DNA of 64,000 nucleotides. Origin: Ureibacillus massiliensis 4400831 = CIP 108448 = CCUG 49529. GTDB taxonomy: Bacteria; Bacillota; Bacilli; Bacillales_A; Planococcaceae. The position numbers and the translations under genes were made by a program. A model generated the notes under the pieces. That model was not told the DNA's origin, searched no databases, and saw only the letters and a list, made by a program, of their open reading frames with translations. Shown here piece by piece: positions 6,056 through 15,223 of the stretch. The stretch lies in the NCBI RefSeq assembly GCF_000772965.1, contig NZ_JPVQ01000010.1:40513-104512 (forward strand). The letters are read 5' to 3'. Each line of letters starts with the position of its first letter. Position 1 is the stretch's first letter.

Positions 6056-8989
6056 ATGAATTGGTTTAAAAAGAAGTTTAGTAGATTTTTTTATGATGAT
6101 AACGATGATATTTATGATGATGAAATAACTAGGGAAGAGTTGGGACAGGCTACCGATAATATTGAAGATGAGAAGCAGAATCGGTCATTCCGTTTTCCAA
6201 TCATAGAAGATGAAGAAATAGATTACCTAAAAAAAGATCATACGAGAATGGATCATAGTCAATTAAATATAAGTAATCATTATCAAGAATTTTCCCATCA
6301 TGTAAGTAGTAATGAAGTATACGATGTGGAAGTATCTGGTCTCCGTAATTTATTAGAACAGCGAAGACAACAAAAAGGCTATACTGTTAGGAAACATACT
6401 GTCGAACAACGATCTACGTTAATTAGTAAATCTAATAACGATCTACGTAAACCTAAATTTGAAAGTCAAAATACAAAAAATCGATTAAATCAGTTTAAAC
6501 AAGAACAGAAGGAAAAGGAAGCTACAGAAGATAATTTAGTAGAACGTAAAAGATTTGTTCCTACTAATGTACCATCACCAATACATGGTTTTAGAAAGCC
6601 TAGTAATATTAATGAACTATTGCAAAAGAAGGTTGACCAAAACAACCAATTGGAAGAACAAAAACAAGAGAAGCATTCACTAGATAGCATTTCAAAAGAG
6701 GAAACACCACTTACAGAAGTACTTCAAGGAGTTCGTGAATCTGCAAGCACATCAGCTGTAGTAAAGGATATAAGTACTTTTGCAACACAATTTCCTGCAA
6801 TTCAACCAGATGTTGAACCAACAACTTCTTCAAAGATGAATGTTGTTGAGGATAATAAAAATGTAATCGTTTTAGAAGAAGCTTCTACACATGAAGATTC
6901 TTTAATGGATAATATTTTAATAGATCGTCAGGAAATTGAAAGCAACTCTAATGAAAAAATAACAGTAGTTCAAGAGGATTTAGAAATAAATAAAACGGTT
7001 GCTCCAATTGAGACTATTGAAGAAGAGAAATACTTAGAGGCTGATGATAACCTTTATTTCGAAGATGAGTATGATGAATATGATGATTTAGAAACTCACG
7101 AAGAAGACTTATATGACGAATTAGAAACTCACGAAGAAGATTTATATAACGAATTCGATGCAGAAGAAGATGAAGATGATACAGACGAATATGTAGAAGA
7201 TGAAGACTATTACGAAGTAGATGGTCCAGAGAATTATAGTGATAAAGATTTTGAATTCGATGAAGTAGAAGAAGAATTTGAACAAGATAGCATCATTAAC
7301 GAAAATGAATTAAATATTCATAGTACAAACAATGAAGATAATAAAATGTCTTCAGGAAGTAAATTGCCTTTTAATGTACTTATGCTTAAATCAGATAAAG
7401 AAAAAATGATTAGTAAGCGGGAAAGTACTGAGGGGTTACCAATTCCAAATGTTTCTCAGTTAGAAACGTTAACGGTAAATAATGAATTTCAACAAAAGAT
7501 ATTAAATACTGATGATACAAGTAAAGCTGAACAGTCATCTATAAATGATGACATTAGTCATGAGTCAACTAAGACAACATACACATATGAAAAACCGTCT
7601 TTTTCATATTTAGTGCCTCCTGAGGAGAAATCTGAGGATCTTGAATGGATGGAATCACAGGCAGAAGTGTTAGTTGAATCATTGTCTTATTTCCAAGTAA
7701 CTGCTCAAGTTGAATCGATTATGCAGGGGCCTGCTGTAACACAATTTGAAATTACAGTTGGTCATGGAACGAAGGTTAGTAAAATTAAAAATTTAGCGGA
7801 TGATTTGAAATTAGCACTTGCAGCCAAAGATATTCGAATTCAAGCGCCGATTCCGGGTAAAAGTTCAATAGGGATTGAAATTCCGAATCGTATTTCAAGG
7901 GCTGTACGCATATCCGAAGTAGTAAGTAGTGAGGCATTTATAAATTCAACTTCACCACTTGAAGCAGCATTAGGACTTGATTTAACTGGAAAGCCAATGA
8001 CCATTGATTTACGCAAAATGCCCCATGGACTAATTGCGGGTGCAACAGGCTCTGGGAAATCTGTTTGTATAAATTCTATTTTAGTAAGTTTATTGTATAA
8101 AGCAGATCCACATGAGTTGAAACTAATGTTGATAGATCCAAAGGTGGTTGAGCTTGCACCATTTAACAACATTCCACATTTAGTAAGCCCTGTAATAACT
8201 GATGTGAAAACAGCAACTGCTGCTTTAAAATGGGCTGTAGAAGAAATGGAGAGACGCTATCAGCTATTTGCTCATGTGGGAGTTCGTGACTTATCGAGAT
8301 ATAATAAGCAAGCAGATAAGAACGGTAATAAAAATAAGTTGCCATATATATTAATTGTCATTGATGAGTTAGCAGACTTAATGATGATGGCGCCTAGTGA
8401 TGTTGAAGAATCCATTGCTCGAATTGCACAAAAAGCAAGAGCTTGTGGAATTCACTTGATTGTTGCCACACAAAGACCTTCCGTTGATGTCATAACAGGT
8501 TTAATCAAATCCAATATCCCAACGCGTATTGCCTTTGCCGTTTCTTCTCAAATCGATTCGAGAACGATATTAGATGGTCAAGGAGCGGAACGTTTGTTAG
8601 GACGCGGTGATATGCTGTATTTAGGAAATGGCATGAGTTCGCCGCTAAGGATTCAAGGAACCTTTGTAACCGATGATGAAATTGAAGAAATCATCGATCA
8701 TGTTCGAAGTCAAGGGGAACCAAATTATTTGTTTGAGCATGAAGAACTATTAAAGAAGTCTGAAAGTGTGGAAGAGAACGATGAATTATTTGAAGAGGTA
8801 TGTCGTTTTGTATATGAACAAGGTACAGCTTCCACTTCATCCATACAGCGAAATTACCATATTGGATATAATCGCGCAGCGCGGTTAATGGATATGCTAG
8901 AAAAGAACGGCTTTATTTCAGAACAAAGAGGTAGTAAGCCAAGAGAGGTATTTATAACAGAAACAGATTTAAATTCTCTGTTTGAATAA
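6056..8989 (+). CDS. sftA: Soluble DNA translocase SftA (FtsK/SpoIIIE family)
   Basis: SftA is a cytosolic, septum-associated hexameric DNA pump that clears chromosome DNA from the closing division septum. There are no membrane segments at the N-terminus, which separates it from SpoIIIE/FtsK. Residues 1-500 are a charged linker with an extremely acidic block (about 325-410). The motor follows: an alpha domain from about 525, Walker A GATGSGKSV near 660, Walker B LIVIDELADLM near 765, and a C-terminal winged-helix gamma domain (about 910-977) containing RNYHIGYNRAARLMD. Length 977 is close to B. subtilis SftA. A tight in-frame duplication LETHEEDLYDE/LETHEEDLYNE lies at residues 345-366. It stands alone and ends at a terminator. 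Confidence 0.95.
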   Translation: MNWFKKKFSRFFYDDNDDIYDDEITREELGQATDNIEDEKQNRSFRFPIIEDEEIDYLKKDHTRMDHSQLNISNHYQEFSHHVSSNEVYDVEVSGLRNLLEQRRQQKGYTVRKHTVEQRSTLISKSNNDLRKPKFESQNTKNRLNQFKQEQKEKEATEDNLVERKRFVPTNVPSPIHGFRKPSNINELLQKKVDQNNQLEEQKQEKHSLDSISKEETPLTEVLQGVRESASTSAVVKDISTFATQFPAIQPDVEPTTSSKMNVVEDNKNVIVLEEASTHEDSLMDNILIDRQEIESNSNEKITVVQEDLEINKTVAPIETIEEEKYLEADDNLYFEDEYDEYDDLETHEEDLYDELETHEEDLYNEFDAEEDEDDTDEYVEDEDYYEVDGPENYSDKDFEFDEVEEEFEQDSIINENELNIHSTNNEDNKMSSGSKLPFNVLMLKSDKEKMISKRESTEGLPIPNVSQLETLTVNNEFQQKILNTDDTSKAEQSSINDDISHESTKTTYTYEKPSFSYLVPPEEKSEDLEWMESQAEVLVESLSYFQVTAQVESIMQGPAVTQFEITVGHGTKVSKIKNLADDLKLALAAKDIRIQAPIPGKSSIGIEIPNRISRAVRISEVVSSEAFINSTSPLEAALGLDLTGKPMTIDLRKMPHGLIAGATGSGKSVCINSILVSLLYKADPHELKLMLIDPKVVELAPFNNIPHLVSPVITDVKTATAALKWAVEEMERRYQLFAHVGVRDLSRYNKQADKNGNKNKLPYILIVIDELADLMMMAPSDVEESIARIAQKARACGIHLIVATQRPSVDVITGLIKSNIPTRIAFAVSSQIDSRTILDGQGAERLLGRGDMLYLGNGMSSPLRIQGTFVTDDEIEEIIDHVRSQGEPNYLFEHEELLKKSESVEENDELFEEVCRFVYEQGTASTSSIQRNYHIGYNRAARLMDMLEKNGFISEQRGSKPREVFITETDLNSLFE
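7088..7153 (+). repeat. 33-bp tandem duplication inside sftA
   Basis: Two adjacent 33-base units (7088-7120 and 7121-7153) differ at only two positions and encode 11-residue units of the acidic linker. The near identity suggests a recent slippage duplication. Confidence 0.9.
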
Positions 8990-9013
8990 TGTGAGGGGTT
9001 CCTCACATTTTTT
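8988..9013 (+). terminator. Terminator of sftA
   Basis: AATGTGAGG and CCTCACATT close a GGTT loop and run into six Ts. The first arm overlaps the sftA stop codon. Confidence 0.9.
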
Positions 9014-9097
9014 CTATGAGGGTAAATTTTGTTATAAATGGTTCAAATGCAGACAAACTAAAGTAAATGTTAAGTTAATGTTTTGCCAAAATAGTGC

Positions 9098-9151
9098 TAT
9101 AATGGTATAGATTTTTATTCAGCAAATCAGTGAAGATTTCCTTCACTGATT
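9098..9151 (+). promoter_or_regulatory. Probable murC promoter -10 and leader hairpin
   Basis: TATAAT stands at 9098-9103; the -35 at about 9075 (TTAATG) is poor. Shortly downstream is a perfect 10-bp hairpin AATCAGTGAA/TTCACTGATT with a 7-base loop (9125-9151), without a T tract. It would lie in the murC 5' untranslated region about 100 bases before the start. Its role is unknown. Confidence 0.45.
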
Positions 9152-9248
9152 GAAATTTCAATTTATTGTAATTATTTCACTCAAAATTCCTTATAATTAC
9201 AATAGTTCATCATGGGGGTCAAATTATGTATCCCAGGAGGTTTACAGT

Positions 9249-10553
9249 ATGACATTTTATCATTTTACAGGAATTAAAGGTTCTGGTATGAGTTCATTAG
9301 CACAAATTTTATTCGACTCTGGTGAACAAGTACAAGGTTCTGATGTAGAGACTTATTATTTTACAGAAAAACCATTAAGAGATCGTAATATTACCATCTT
9401 AAAATTTGATCCAGACAATATAAAACCAGGTATGACGGTTATAGCTGGTAATGCATTTAGTGATGATCATCCTGAAATTGTCCGTGCAAAGGAAATCGGA
9501 GTTGAAGTAATAAGGTATCATAAGTTTTTAGGGGATTATATTAAAAAATATACATCCATCGCTATAACAGGTGCGCATGGAAAAACTTCTACAACTGGTT
9601 TAATGAGTCATGTTATTGGTGGTTATATGCCAACATCTTTTTTAATTGGAGATGGAACAGGTTCAGGAAAAAAAGATGCATCATTTTTCGTGATGGAAGC
9701 CTGTGAATATCGCAGACATTTCCTAGCTTATCATCCTGATTATGCAGTCATGACAAATATTGATTTTGATCATCCAGATTATTTTTCAAACATTCAAGAT
9801 GTACAAAAAGCTTTCCAGGAACTTGCTTTACAAGTGAAAAAGGCAATCATTGCATGTGGTGACGATGATCATTTACAGCAAATTCAAGCAAATGTTCCGG
9901 TTGTCTATTATGGATTTGGGTTAGAAAATGATTTTGCTGCCCGAAATGTGGTTAAAACAACAGAAGGAACTACTTTTGAGGTTCATGTTCGAAACGAATA
10001 TTACAATACGTTCACGATTCCATTGTATGGAGATCATAATGTGTTAAATTCATTATCTGTTATTGCACTTTCTCATTACGAAGGAGTACCAGCTCAATTA
10101 GTACAAGAAAGACTTAGTACGTATGAGGGTGTGAAAAGACGTTTTACCGAAACGAAAATTGGTCATAATGTACTTGTAGATGATTATGCCCACCATCCTA
10201 CAGAGATAAGAGCGACAATCCAATCTGCACGTCAAAAATACCCTGATCGAAAGCTTGTAGCTATTTTCCAGCCTCATACATTTAGCCGTACAGAAGCATT
10301 CTTAAATGAGTTTGCTGAAAGCTTATCTCAGGCGGATGCTGTGTACTTATGTGATATTTTTAGTTCAGCAAGGGAAAAGAGTGGGAATCTTTCGATTGGA
10401 GATTTAGCAAACTTGATAGACGGAAGTAACATACTTAAAATTGAAAATGTTCAAATGGTGGAACAAAACATTCCTGCGGTATATTTATTTATGGGAGCTG
10501 GAGACGTTCATAAGTTCCAAGATGCATTTGAATCTGTTCTAAAAAATAAGTAG
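9249..10553 (+). CDS. murC: UDP-N-acetylmuramate--L-alanine ligase MurC
   Basis: MurC adds L-alanine to UDP-MurNAc using ATP, the first peptide step of peptidoglycan synthesis in the cytosol. The N-terminal nucleotide-binding loop ([13 protein letters not shown]), the P-loop GAHGKTSTT near residue 108, the ENxYRR-like stretch [22 protein letters not shown] and the C-terminal [10 protein letters not shown] and FQPHTFSRT motifs are all present in Mur-ligase order. I start at ATG 9249 because AGGAGG is 8-9 bases upstream and [14 protein letters not shown] matches the family N-terminus; an in-frame start at 9150 would fall in the leader hairpin. Length 434 is normal. The gene follows sftA as in Bacillus and ends at a terminator. 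Confidence 0.97.
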   Translation: MTFYHFTGIKGSGMSSLAQILFDSGEQVQGSDVETYYFTEKPLRDRNITILKFDPDNIKPGMTVIAGNAFSDDHPEIVRAKEIGVEVIRYHKFLGDYIKKYTSIAITGAHGKTSTTGLMSHVIGGYMPTSFLIGDGTGSGKKDASFFVMEACEYRRHFLAYHPDYAVMTNIDFDHPDYFSNIQDVQKAFQELALQVKKAIIACGDDDHLQQIQANVPVVYYGFGLENDFAARNVVKTTEGTTFEVHVRNEYYNTFTIPLYGDHNVLNSLSVIALSHYEGVPAQLVQERLSTYEGVKRRFTETKIGHNVLVDDYAHHPTEIRATIQSARQKYPDRKLVAIFQPHTFSRTEAFLNEFAESLSQADAVYLCDIFSSAREKSGNLSIGDLANLIDGSNILKIENVQMVEQNIPAVYLFMGAGDVHKFQDAFESVLKNK

Positions 10554-10591
10554 TGATAGTAATTTTTATTTCTTTAATTTTTTCACTATAT

Positions 10592-10624
10592 AACAGCTTA
10601 TCTTTTTAGATAGGCTGTTTTTTC
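10592..10624 (+). terminator. Terminator of murC
   Basis: A 12-bp stem (AACAGCTTATCT with AGATAGGCTGTT) with a T loop and a following T run. Confidence 0.85.
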
Positions 10625-10692
10625 AAAAAGTAAAAGGATTTACACAAATTTTGTCGAAATATATTTAATAACAACCTATTGGAGGGTTTTAC

Positions 10693-11112
10693 ATGGAAGT
10701 CATTTTATACATCGCAGCTTTAATTGCCGCAATTGCTTTTCTAGTATTATGTATTAGTATTGGGATGACACTTTTCTCACTCAAAAATATTCTAAATAGC
10801 ATTGCAGGTACTGCAGCAGGAATTGAAAAGCAAATGGAAGGTATCACACGGGAAACAACATCTTTACTTGAAAAAACAAATTTATTAGCAGATGATTTTG
10901 CACAAAAATCTGAAAAGCTAAATACTGTTGTAGATGCAGTGCAAAATATAGGTACATCGGTGAATGGTCTTAATAATTCAATTAATCATATTTCCACTTC
11001 AATTGCGAATGAAGTGAACAAAAATGAGGAAAAAATAGCTCAAGTTGTTCAATGGGGTAACGTTGCAATTGAATTGGCCGAAAAATGGAAACACCGTAAA
11101 ACATCAAAGTAA
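10693..11112 (+). CDS. ytxG: DUF948 membrane protein YtxG
   Basis: A 139-residue protein with one N-terminal membrane helix (about residues 2-26, ILYIAALIAAIAFLVLCISI) followed by a heptad-rich region with many polar small residues (about 35-125), typical of DUF948. The ribosome binding site TTGGAGGG is 8 bases before the ATG. In B. subtilis ytxG, ytxH and ytxJ form a general stress operon; here ytxG and ytxH are kept 50 bases apart but no ytxJ follows. I did not find a sigma-B type promoter by eye. The protein is probably a membrane-anchored coiled coil; its cellular role is not established. Confidence 0.85.
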   Translation: MEVILYIAALIAAIAFLVLCISIGMTLFSLKNILNSIAGTAAGIEKQMEGITRETTSLLEKTNLLADDFAQKSEKLNTVVDAVQNIGTSVNGLNNSINHISTSIANEVNKNEEKIAQVVQWGNVAIELAEKWKHRKTSK

Positions 11113-11162
11113 TTTGCATACATTTTAACGGTTTTTTAATATTCAAATAAAGGGGAGTATAA

Positions 11163-11630
11163 ATGACAACTGAAAAGCCAAATTACAATGAAGTAAAAGA
11201 ACAGTCAAACCTATCACAGGTTTATCATGTGACAAAGGATCCAATATACAAAGAGGAGATGATTAATGTGAAAGATTTCGTAATCGGAGCTTTAGTTGGA
11301 GGTATTATTGGAGCTGCAACTGGATTATTACTTGCACCGAAAACGGGGAAAGAGCTTAGAAGTGACGTTGCAACTCAAGCAATTTCGATACGTGATAAAG
11401 GTGTGGAATTTTCCACTACTGCAAAAGAAAAAACTGTTCAAATTTCAAATCAACTAAAAGAGCAGTCTGTTCAATTAGTTGATAAAGTAAAATCGAAAAC
11501 ATCAAAGGTCCCAACTTTATATGATGATGGTACGGTTTCAGCTGAAGGTGAGGAGCCTTTAGAATTAATCGAAAACGAACTAACAGAAGGAAACGAGATA
11601 TCAGAAGCTGCTCGCCCTTCTTCAATATAG
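11163..11630 (+). CDS. ytxH: YtxH-domain protein
   Basis: A 155-residue protein. The YtxH domain spans about residues 34-100: a glycine-rich hydrophobic helix (VIGALVGGIIGAATGLLLAP) followed by KTGKELR, the signature of the family, and an amphipathic helical region with repeated Gln/Lys/Ser. The N-terminal 33 residues and the acidic C-terminal tail (EGEEPLELIENELTEGNE) are extra. AAAGGGGAG precedes ATG 11163; an internal ATG at 11262 with its own GAGGAG could give a shorter form that starts directly before the domain. It is the last gene of the ytxG-ytxH pair and ends at a bidirectional terminator. Confidence 0.85.
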   Translation: MTTEKPNYNEVKEQSNLSQVYHVTKDPIYKEEMINVKDFVIGALVGGIIGAATGLLLAPKTGKELRSDVATQAISIRDKGVEFSTTAKEKTVQISNQLKEQSVQLVDKVKSKTSKVPTLYDDGTVSAEGEEPLELIENELTEGNEISEAARPSSI

Positions 11631-11631
11631 A

Positions 11632-11671
11632 AAAAAGACTCCAAAAGCAATGGGCTTTTGGAGTCTTTTTT
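11632..11671. terminator. Bidirectional terminator between ytxH and FtsA-like gene
   Basis: GACTCCAAAAGC (11637-11648) pairs with GCTTTTGGAGTC (11654-11665), flanked by A6 on the left and T8 on the right. Confidence 0.9.
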
Positions 11672-13819
11672 TTATATGTGTTGTTCAATTAATACAATTT
11701 CTAAATGGTCCCCACCAAATATTTCTGTATCAAATGCTGCAGCCTCCCCATTTTTTAAAATATGGAACTGGCCTTTAAAATGGGTTGGCAATTGCCAATT
11801 TGAGAATTTAAAAACATCCTGGAAAATCCATTTTTGCGTTTCTTTCTCAATCAATTGGATAGTTGCACCGTTAAAAATTTTAGCACTAGGTTGATAGATA
11901 CTACCATTCACTAATACTTCCTTCATTACTTTATGCAATTCGATTTCTTCATTCTGAAAGATTACTTTAATTTTTTCTTCAAGAACAATGTCCAACTGAT
12001 CCGCTAAGGACTGAATTGTAGGTTGTACTGCCTCTTCTATTGAAATTTCATCTTCATTTTGTATAGGGTATTGTAGCTTCCCTGGCTTACCATTTATGTA
12101 AAGCTTGGCTGAAAATTCAGGTATATAAACGGGCTTATTATCGATTTGAACAAAGAACGGTTTTAAATAATCCAATAAGTCATTGTTATTTGTAACCTTT
12201 AAAAATTCTTCAACGGTATCAACTGTTTCGATACGTATTTTATCTCGATCATGTAATATTGTATCAAAAACAACTTTTTGATTATTAACGAAAACTTTTG
12301 GCTCTATTGTATACATGTTATTTTGGAATTTAATCTTTTTCACTAATGCTTGATCCACAATATCTGACACTTTTACTGAGGCATCTTGTCCATTTTTTCC
12401 TTCTACCATTTCAAGCGTATCCCCATTTTTTATGAAGGATTTAGTTGAAGCAATTTCACCATTCACATAAATAGTAGCTGGACTCCCATGCTCCCCAGGT
12501 ACAAAAATATCTTGACCGTTTACAGTGAGCGATAATCCTTGTCCAGGTTTCCCATAAAGCTGCTTTGCTTGAATATTTGCTGCAAGTAATGCATCAGCGA
12601 CTGTCATTTCTTTCATTTCAAATAGGCGAACAATTTGTTCATTTACCGTAACACTCATATATTGAATAGGAGCTTTTTTTGCAGCAATCGCTATTCCAAT
12701 TGGTGTTACTAATTCTGGAGTATCGGCTATTGAGTCATCTTTTGTTAAATTTTGAATAGCATCTATACCACGTACAGCTACTCTGTTGTTTGGCAGCTGT
12801 AGAACATTACACAATTCTTCTGTAATCGTTGGTGTCAAACTACCTCCACCAACTAGCATGACAGCCTTTGGAGGCGTTTGATTGTTTAAACGTAATATTT
12901 CTGTTCCAATAGCCTCTGCTAAATTTTTAATTGCAGGCTTAATAGCTGAAATGACTTCTTCTTTTGTGAATTCTTGATCAAAGCCTAAAATATCTTTTAT
13001 GAGGATTGTAGATTCTGTATGCATTTGACGTTTTACTTTTTCTGCAACAGGGAAATCTAATAGATAATGATCACTTAATGCTTCAGTAATTTCATCGCCT
13101 GCAACTGGTACCATGCCATAAGCAACAATTGTTCCTTTATCAGTAATAGCGATATCTGATGTCCCTGCACCAATATCAACTAACGCCACATTCAATCGGC
13201 GCATACTTGAAGGAATAAGCACATTAATGGCCGCGATTGGTTCTAATGTCATAGCTTCCATTTCTAAGTTGGCGCGCTTTAATGCTGCTAAAAGGGACTC
13301 TACAACAACTCTCGGTAAGAAAGTTGCAATAACTTCAATGGAAGCTTCATCTCCTTGTTGATCGACAAGGCTGCCAATTTCTTCGCCATCAAGTTTGTAA
13401 TATAAAACGGAATAACCAACACAATAATAATGATTAGATGAATCATCTTGATGACCGATGAGCTTTCCTTGAGCTTGTTGAACTGCTTGAAGCTCTAATC
13501 GACTAATATCTTCCTCGGTGAAAATAGGTCGATTTTTAATATTAATCGTAATGCTTGCTTGCTCTGTTTTTAATGCACGTCCAGCAGCGGCAACACTAAC
13601 TTTAGTAAGAGGGCCATGTTTTATTTCTAATTCGTTTTTGATTTCATTTATTAAATCAGCAACATAGAGTACATTATGTATTTGTCCATCCACCATAGCA
13701 CGTTCCTTATGTTCTTTCATGATGATATCTGCTACATGGTAGTTGTTGTTTTGTTCTTCTAATATAATTCCTACGACAGATCGCGTACCAATATCTAACG
13801 CGAATAATTTTGAACACAT
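11672..13819 (-). CDS. FtsA-like actin-fold ATPase with repeated C-terminal tail
   Basis: Residues 1-385 form an actin/Hsp70-like ATPase of the FtsA/PilM type: phosphate-1 motif ALDIGTRSV (7-15), phosphate-2 motif LVDIGAGTSDIAI (213-225) and adenosine motif MLVGGGSLTP (321-330). An FtsA-like subdomain lies between them. Residues 425-715 hold five related modules of roughly 50-65 residues, each with a hydrophobic-V-N-G turn (452, 511, 575, 637, 689) followed some 13 residues later by a G/R/E-D-x-I/L-x-I strand (466, 525, 589, 651, 703). The tail lacks the FtsA membrane-targeting amphipathic helix. It is divergent from aroA and convergent with ytxH. Similar 700-residue proteins are usually named cell division protein FtsA, but the true ftsA belongs in the dcw cluster, so this is a paralogue of unknown role. 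Confidence 0.8.
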   Translation of the reverse strand: MCSKLFALDIGTRSVVGIILEEQNNNYHVADIIMKEHKERAMVDGQIHNVLYVADLINEIKNELEIKHGPLTKVSVAAAGRALKTEQASITINIKNRPIFTEEDISRLELQAVQQAQGKLIGHQDDSSNHYYCVGYSVLYYKLDGEEIGSLVDQQGDEASIEVIATFLPRVVVESLLAALKRANLEMEAMTLEPIAAINVLIPSSMRRLNVALVDIGAGTSDIAITDKGTIVAYGMVPVAGDEITEALSDHYLLDFPVAEKVKRQMHTESTILIKDILGFDQEFTKEEVISAIKPAIKNLAEAIGTEILRLNNQTPPKAVMLVGGGSLTPTITEELCNVLQLPNNRVAVRGIDAIQNLTKDDSIADTPELVTPIGIAIAAKKAPIQYMSVTVNEQIVRLFEMKEMTVADALLAANIQAKQLYGKPGQGLSLTVNGQDIFVPGEHGSPATIYVNGEIASTKSFIKNGDTLEMVEGKNGQDASVKVSDIVDQALVKKIKFQNNMYTIEPKVFVNNQKVVFDTILHDRDKIRIETVDTVEEFLKVTNNNDLLDYLKPFFVQIDNKPVYIPEFSAKLYINGKPGKLQYPIQNEDEISIEEAVQPTIQSLADQLDIVLEEKIKVIFQNEEIELHKVMKEVLVNGSIYQPSAKIFNGATIQLIEKETQKWIFQDVFKFSNWQLPTHFKGQFHILKNGEAAAFDTEIFGGDHLEIVLIEQHI

Positions 13820-13886
13820 TGCAACCGCTTCCTTTCAAGAAAACTTTAAATATACTTTAACGAGTTGAAGCGCTAAATTAAAAGAC

Positions 13887-13915
13887 GTGACATTCTGAAT
13901 ATATTTGATTATAAT
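13887..13915 (+). promoter_or_regulatory. Sigma-A promoter of aroA
   Basis: GTGACA, 17 bases, TATAAT. Transcription would begin near 13922, downstream of which only the ATG at 13993 has a good ribosome binding site. Confidence 0.75.
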
Positions 13916-13992
13916 AAGGTTATTATCTTAAAATGTATCATACATTTCAGACTTCTGAAAGAGTTGCGGTACGAAGGAGAGGAGAAAAGGGA

Positions 13993-15078
13993 ATGAGTGA
14001 GCAAAATTTAGAAGCACTTCGAAAGCAAATAGACGACTTAAATTTAGAGATTTTACGTCTTATTAACGAACGCGCTGAGATTGTCAATGAAATCGGTAAA
14101 ATCAAAGAAAAACAAGGGGTAAACCGATATGATCCTCTTCGCGAACGTCACATGTTAAATCTATTAAAAGAACACAATAAAGGCCCGTTAAATCAAATGA
14201 CGGTTGATTATATATTTAAGCAAATCTTTAAAACGGCTCTTAAACAACTAGAGGCAGATAAAAAGAAAGAATTGCTAGTATCACGTAAGAAAAAGTCAGA
14301 AGATACTGTCATTGAAATTAATGGTGAAAAAATTGGTTCAGGTATCCCATCATTTGTGTTCGGTCCATGTTCAGTTGAATCTTATGAACAAACTGCTAAA
14401 GTAGCTGAAACGCTTAAAGAAAAAGGCATGAAAATGATTCGTGGTGGTGCTTACAAACCACGTACATCTCCATATGACTTCCAAGGACTTGGTTTAGAAG
14501 GATTGAAAATTTTAAAACGTGTTTCTGAAGAGTACGGTTTAGCGGTTGTTACTGAAATTGTGACACCAGCGCATATTGAAGAAGCATTAGATTATATTGA
14601 TGTTATTCAAGTTGGAGCACGTAACATGCAAAACTTTGAATTGTTAAAAGCAGTTGGTGCGACAAATAAACCAGTACTATTAAAACGTGGTTTAGCCGCA
14701 ACGATTGATGAATTCATCCATGCAGCAGAATATATCATGTCAAAAGGTAATGAAAACATTATATTATGTGAACGTGGAATTCGTACTTATGAGAAAGCTA
14801 CTCGTAATACGTTAGACATCTCTGCAGTACCGATTTTAAAACAAGAAACTCATTTGCCTGTATTTGTTGATGTGACACATTCAACAGGTCGTCGTGACTT
14901 ATTGTTACCTTGTGCAAAAGCAGCAATAGCAATCGGTGCAGATGGTATTATGGCAGAAGTACATCCTGATCCGTCTGTTGCATTATCTGATTCTCAACAG
15001 CAAATGGATATTCCTCAATTCAATAGTTTCTATGAAGAAATTCAAAAATTCATGAAGCAATATGAATTTAAAGCATAA
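13993..15078 (+). CDS. aroA: Bifunctional chorismate mutase / DAHP synthase
   Basis: Residues 1-90 are an AroQ-type chorismate mutase ([30 protein letters not shown]), and residues about 105-361 are a type I-beta DAHP synthase ([43 protein letters not shown]). The enzyme condenses PEP and erythrose 4-phosphate at the head of the shikimate pathway, and the fused mutase domain lets chorismate or prephenate feed back on it, as in B. subtilis AroA. I start at ATG 13993 behind GGAGAGGAGAAAAGGG; the upstream ATG 13933 is almost on the transcription start. The gene is followed by a terminator and by ccpA, the usual Bacillus order. Confidence 0.95.
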   Translation: MSEQNLEALRKQIDDLNLEILRLINERAEIVNEIGKIKEKQGVNRYDPLRERHMLNLLKEHNKGPLNQMTVDYIFKQIFKTALKQLEADKKKELLVSRKKKSEDTVIEINGEKIGSGIPSFVFGPCSVESYEQTAKVAETLKEKGMKMIRGGAYKPRTSPYDFQGLGLEGLKILKRVSEEYGLAVVTEIVTPAHIEEALDYIDVIQVGARNMQNFELLKAVGATNKPVLLKRGLAATIDEFIHAAEYIMSKGNENIILCERGIRTYEKATRNTLDISAVPILKQETHLPVFVDVTHSTGRRDLLLPCAKAAIAIGADGIMAEVHPDPSVALSDSQQQMDIPQFNSFYEEIQKFMKQYEFKA

Positions 15079-15089
15079 TATTAAAAATA

Positions 15090-15114
15090 AAGCCGATCAG
15101 TTAATGGTCGGCTT
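15090..15114 (+). terminator. Terminator of aroA
   Basis: AAGCCGATCA pairs with TGGTCGGCTT around a 5-base loop; the following bases are CTTG, so the T run is short. Confidence 0.75.
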
Positions 15115-15159
15115 TCTTGTACATTTAGTACCAGTTAATTACAAAAAGTGTACTTTTTA

Positions 15160-15189
15160 TTGAAAAAGTAAATGTATATGTCGTATGAT
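15160..15189 (+). promoter_or_regulatory. Sigma-A promoter of ccpA
   Basis: TTGAAA, 18 bases, TATGAT. Its -10 box covers the upstream ATG at 15185, which shows that ccpA must start further down, at TTG 15224. Confidence 0.75.
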
Positions 15190-15223
15190 GAAAGCAACAA
15201 TATATAAAAAGGAGGCGTATCCT

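Noticed and set aside
9150..9248. Upstream start for murC giving 33 extra residues
   Set aside because: The extension begins in a leader hairpin and lacks family similarity; AGGAGG fits ATG 9249.
13862..13878. TTGAAGCGCTAAAT as a possible cre site near aroA
   Set aside because: Only the central part fits the cre consensus; the outer positions fail, and aroA is not a known CcpA target.
15185..15223. Upstream ATG start for ccpA
   Set aside because: The ATG lies inside the -10 box of the promoter; TTG 15224 has AAGGAGG and matches the CcpA N-terminus.
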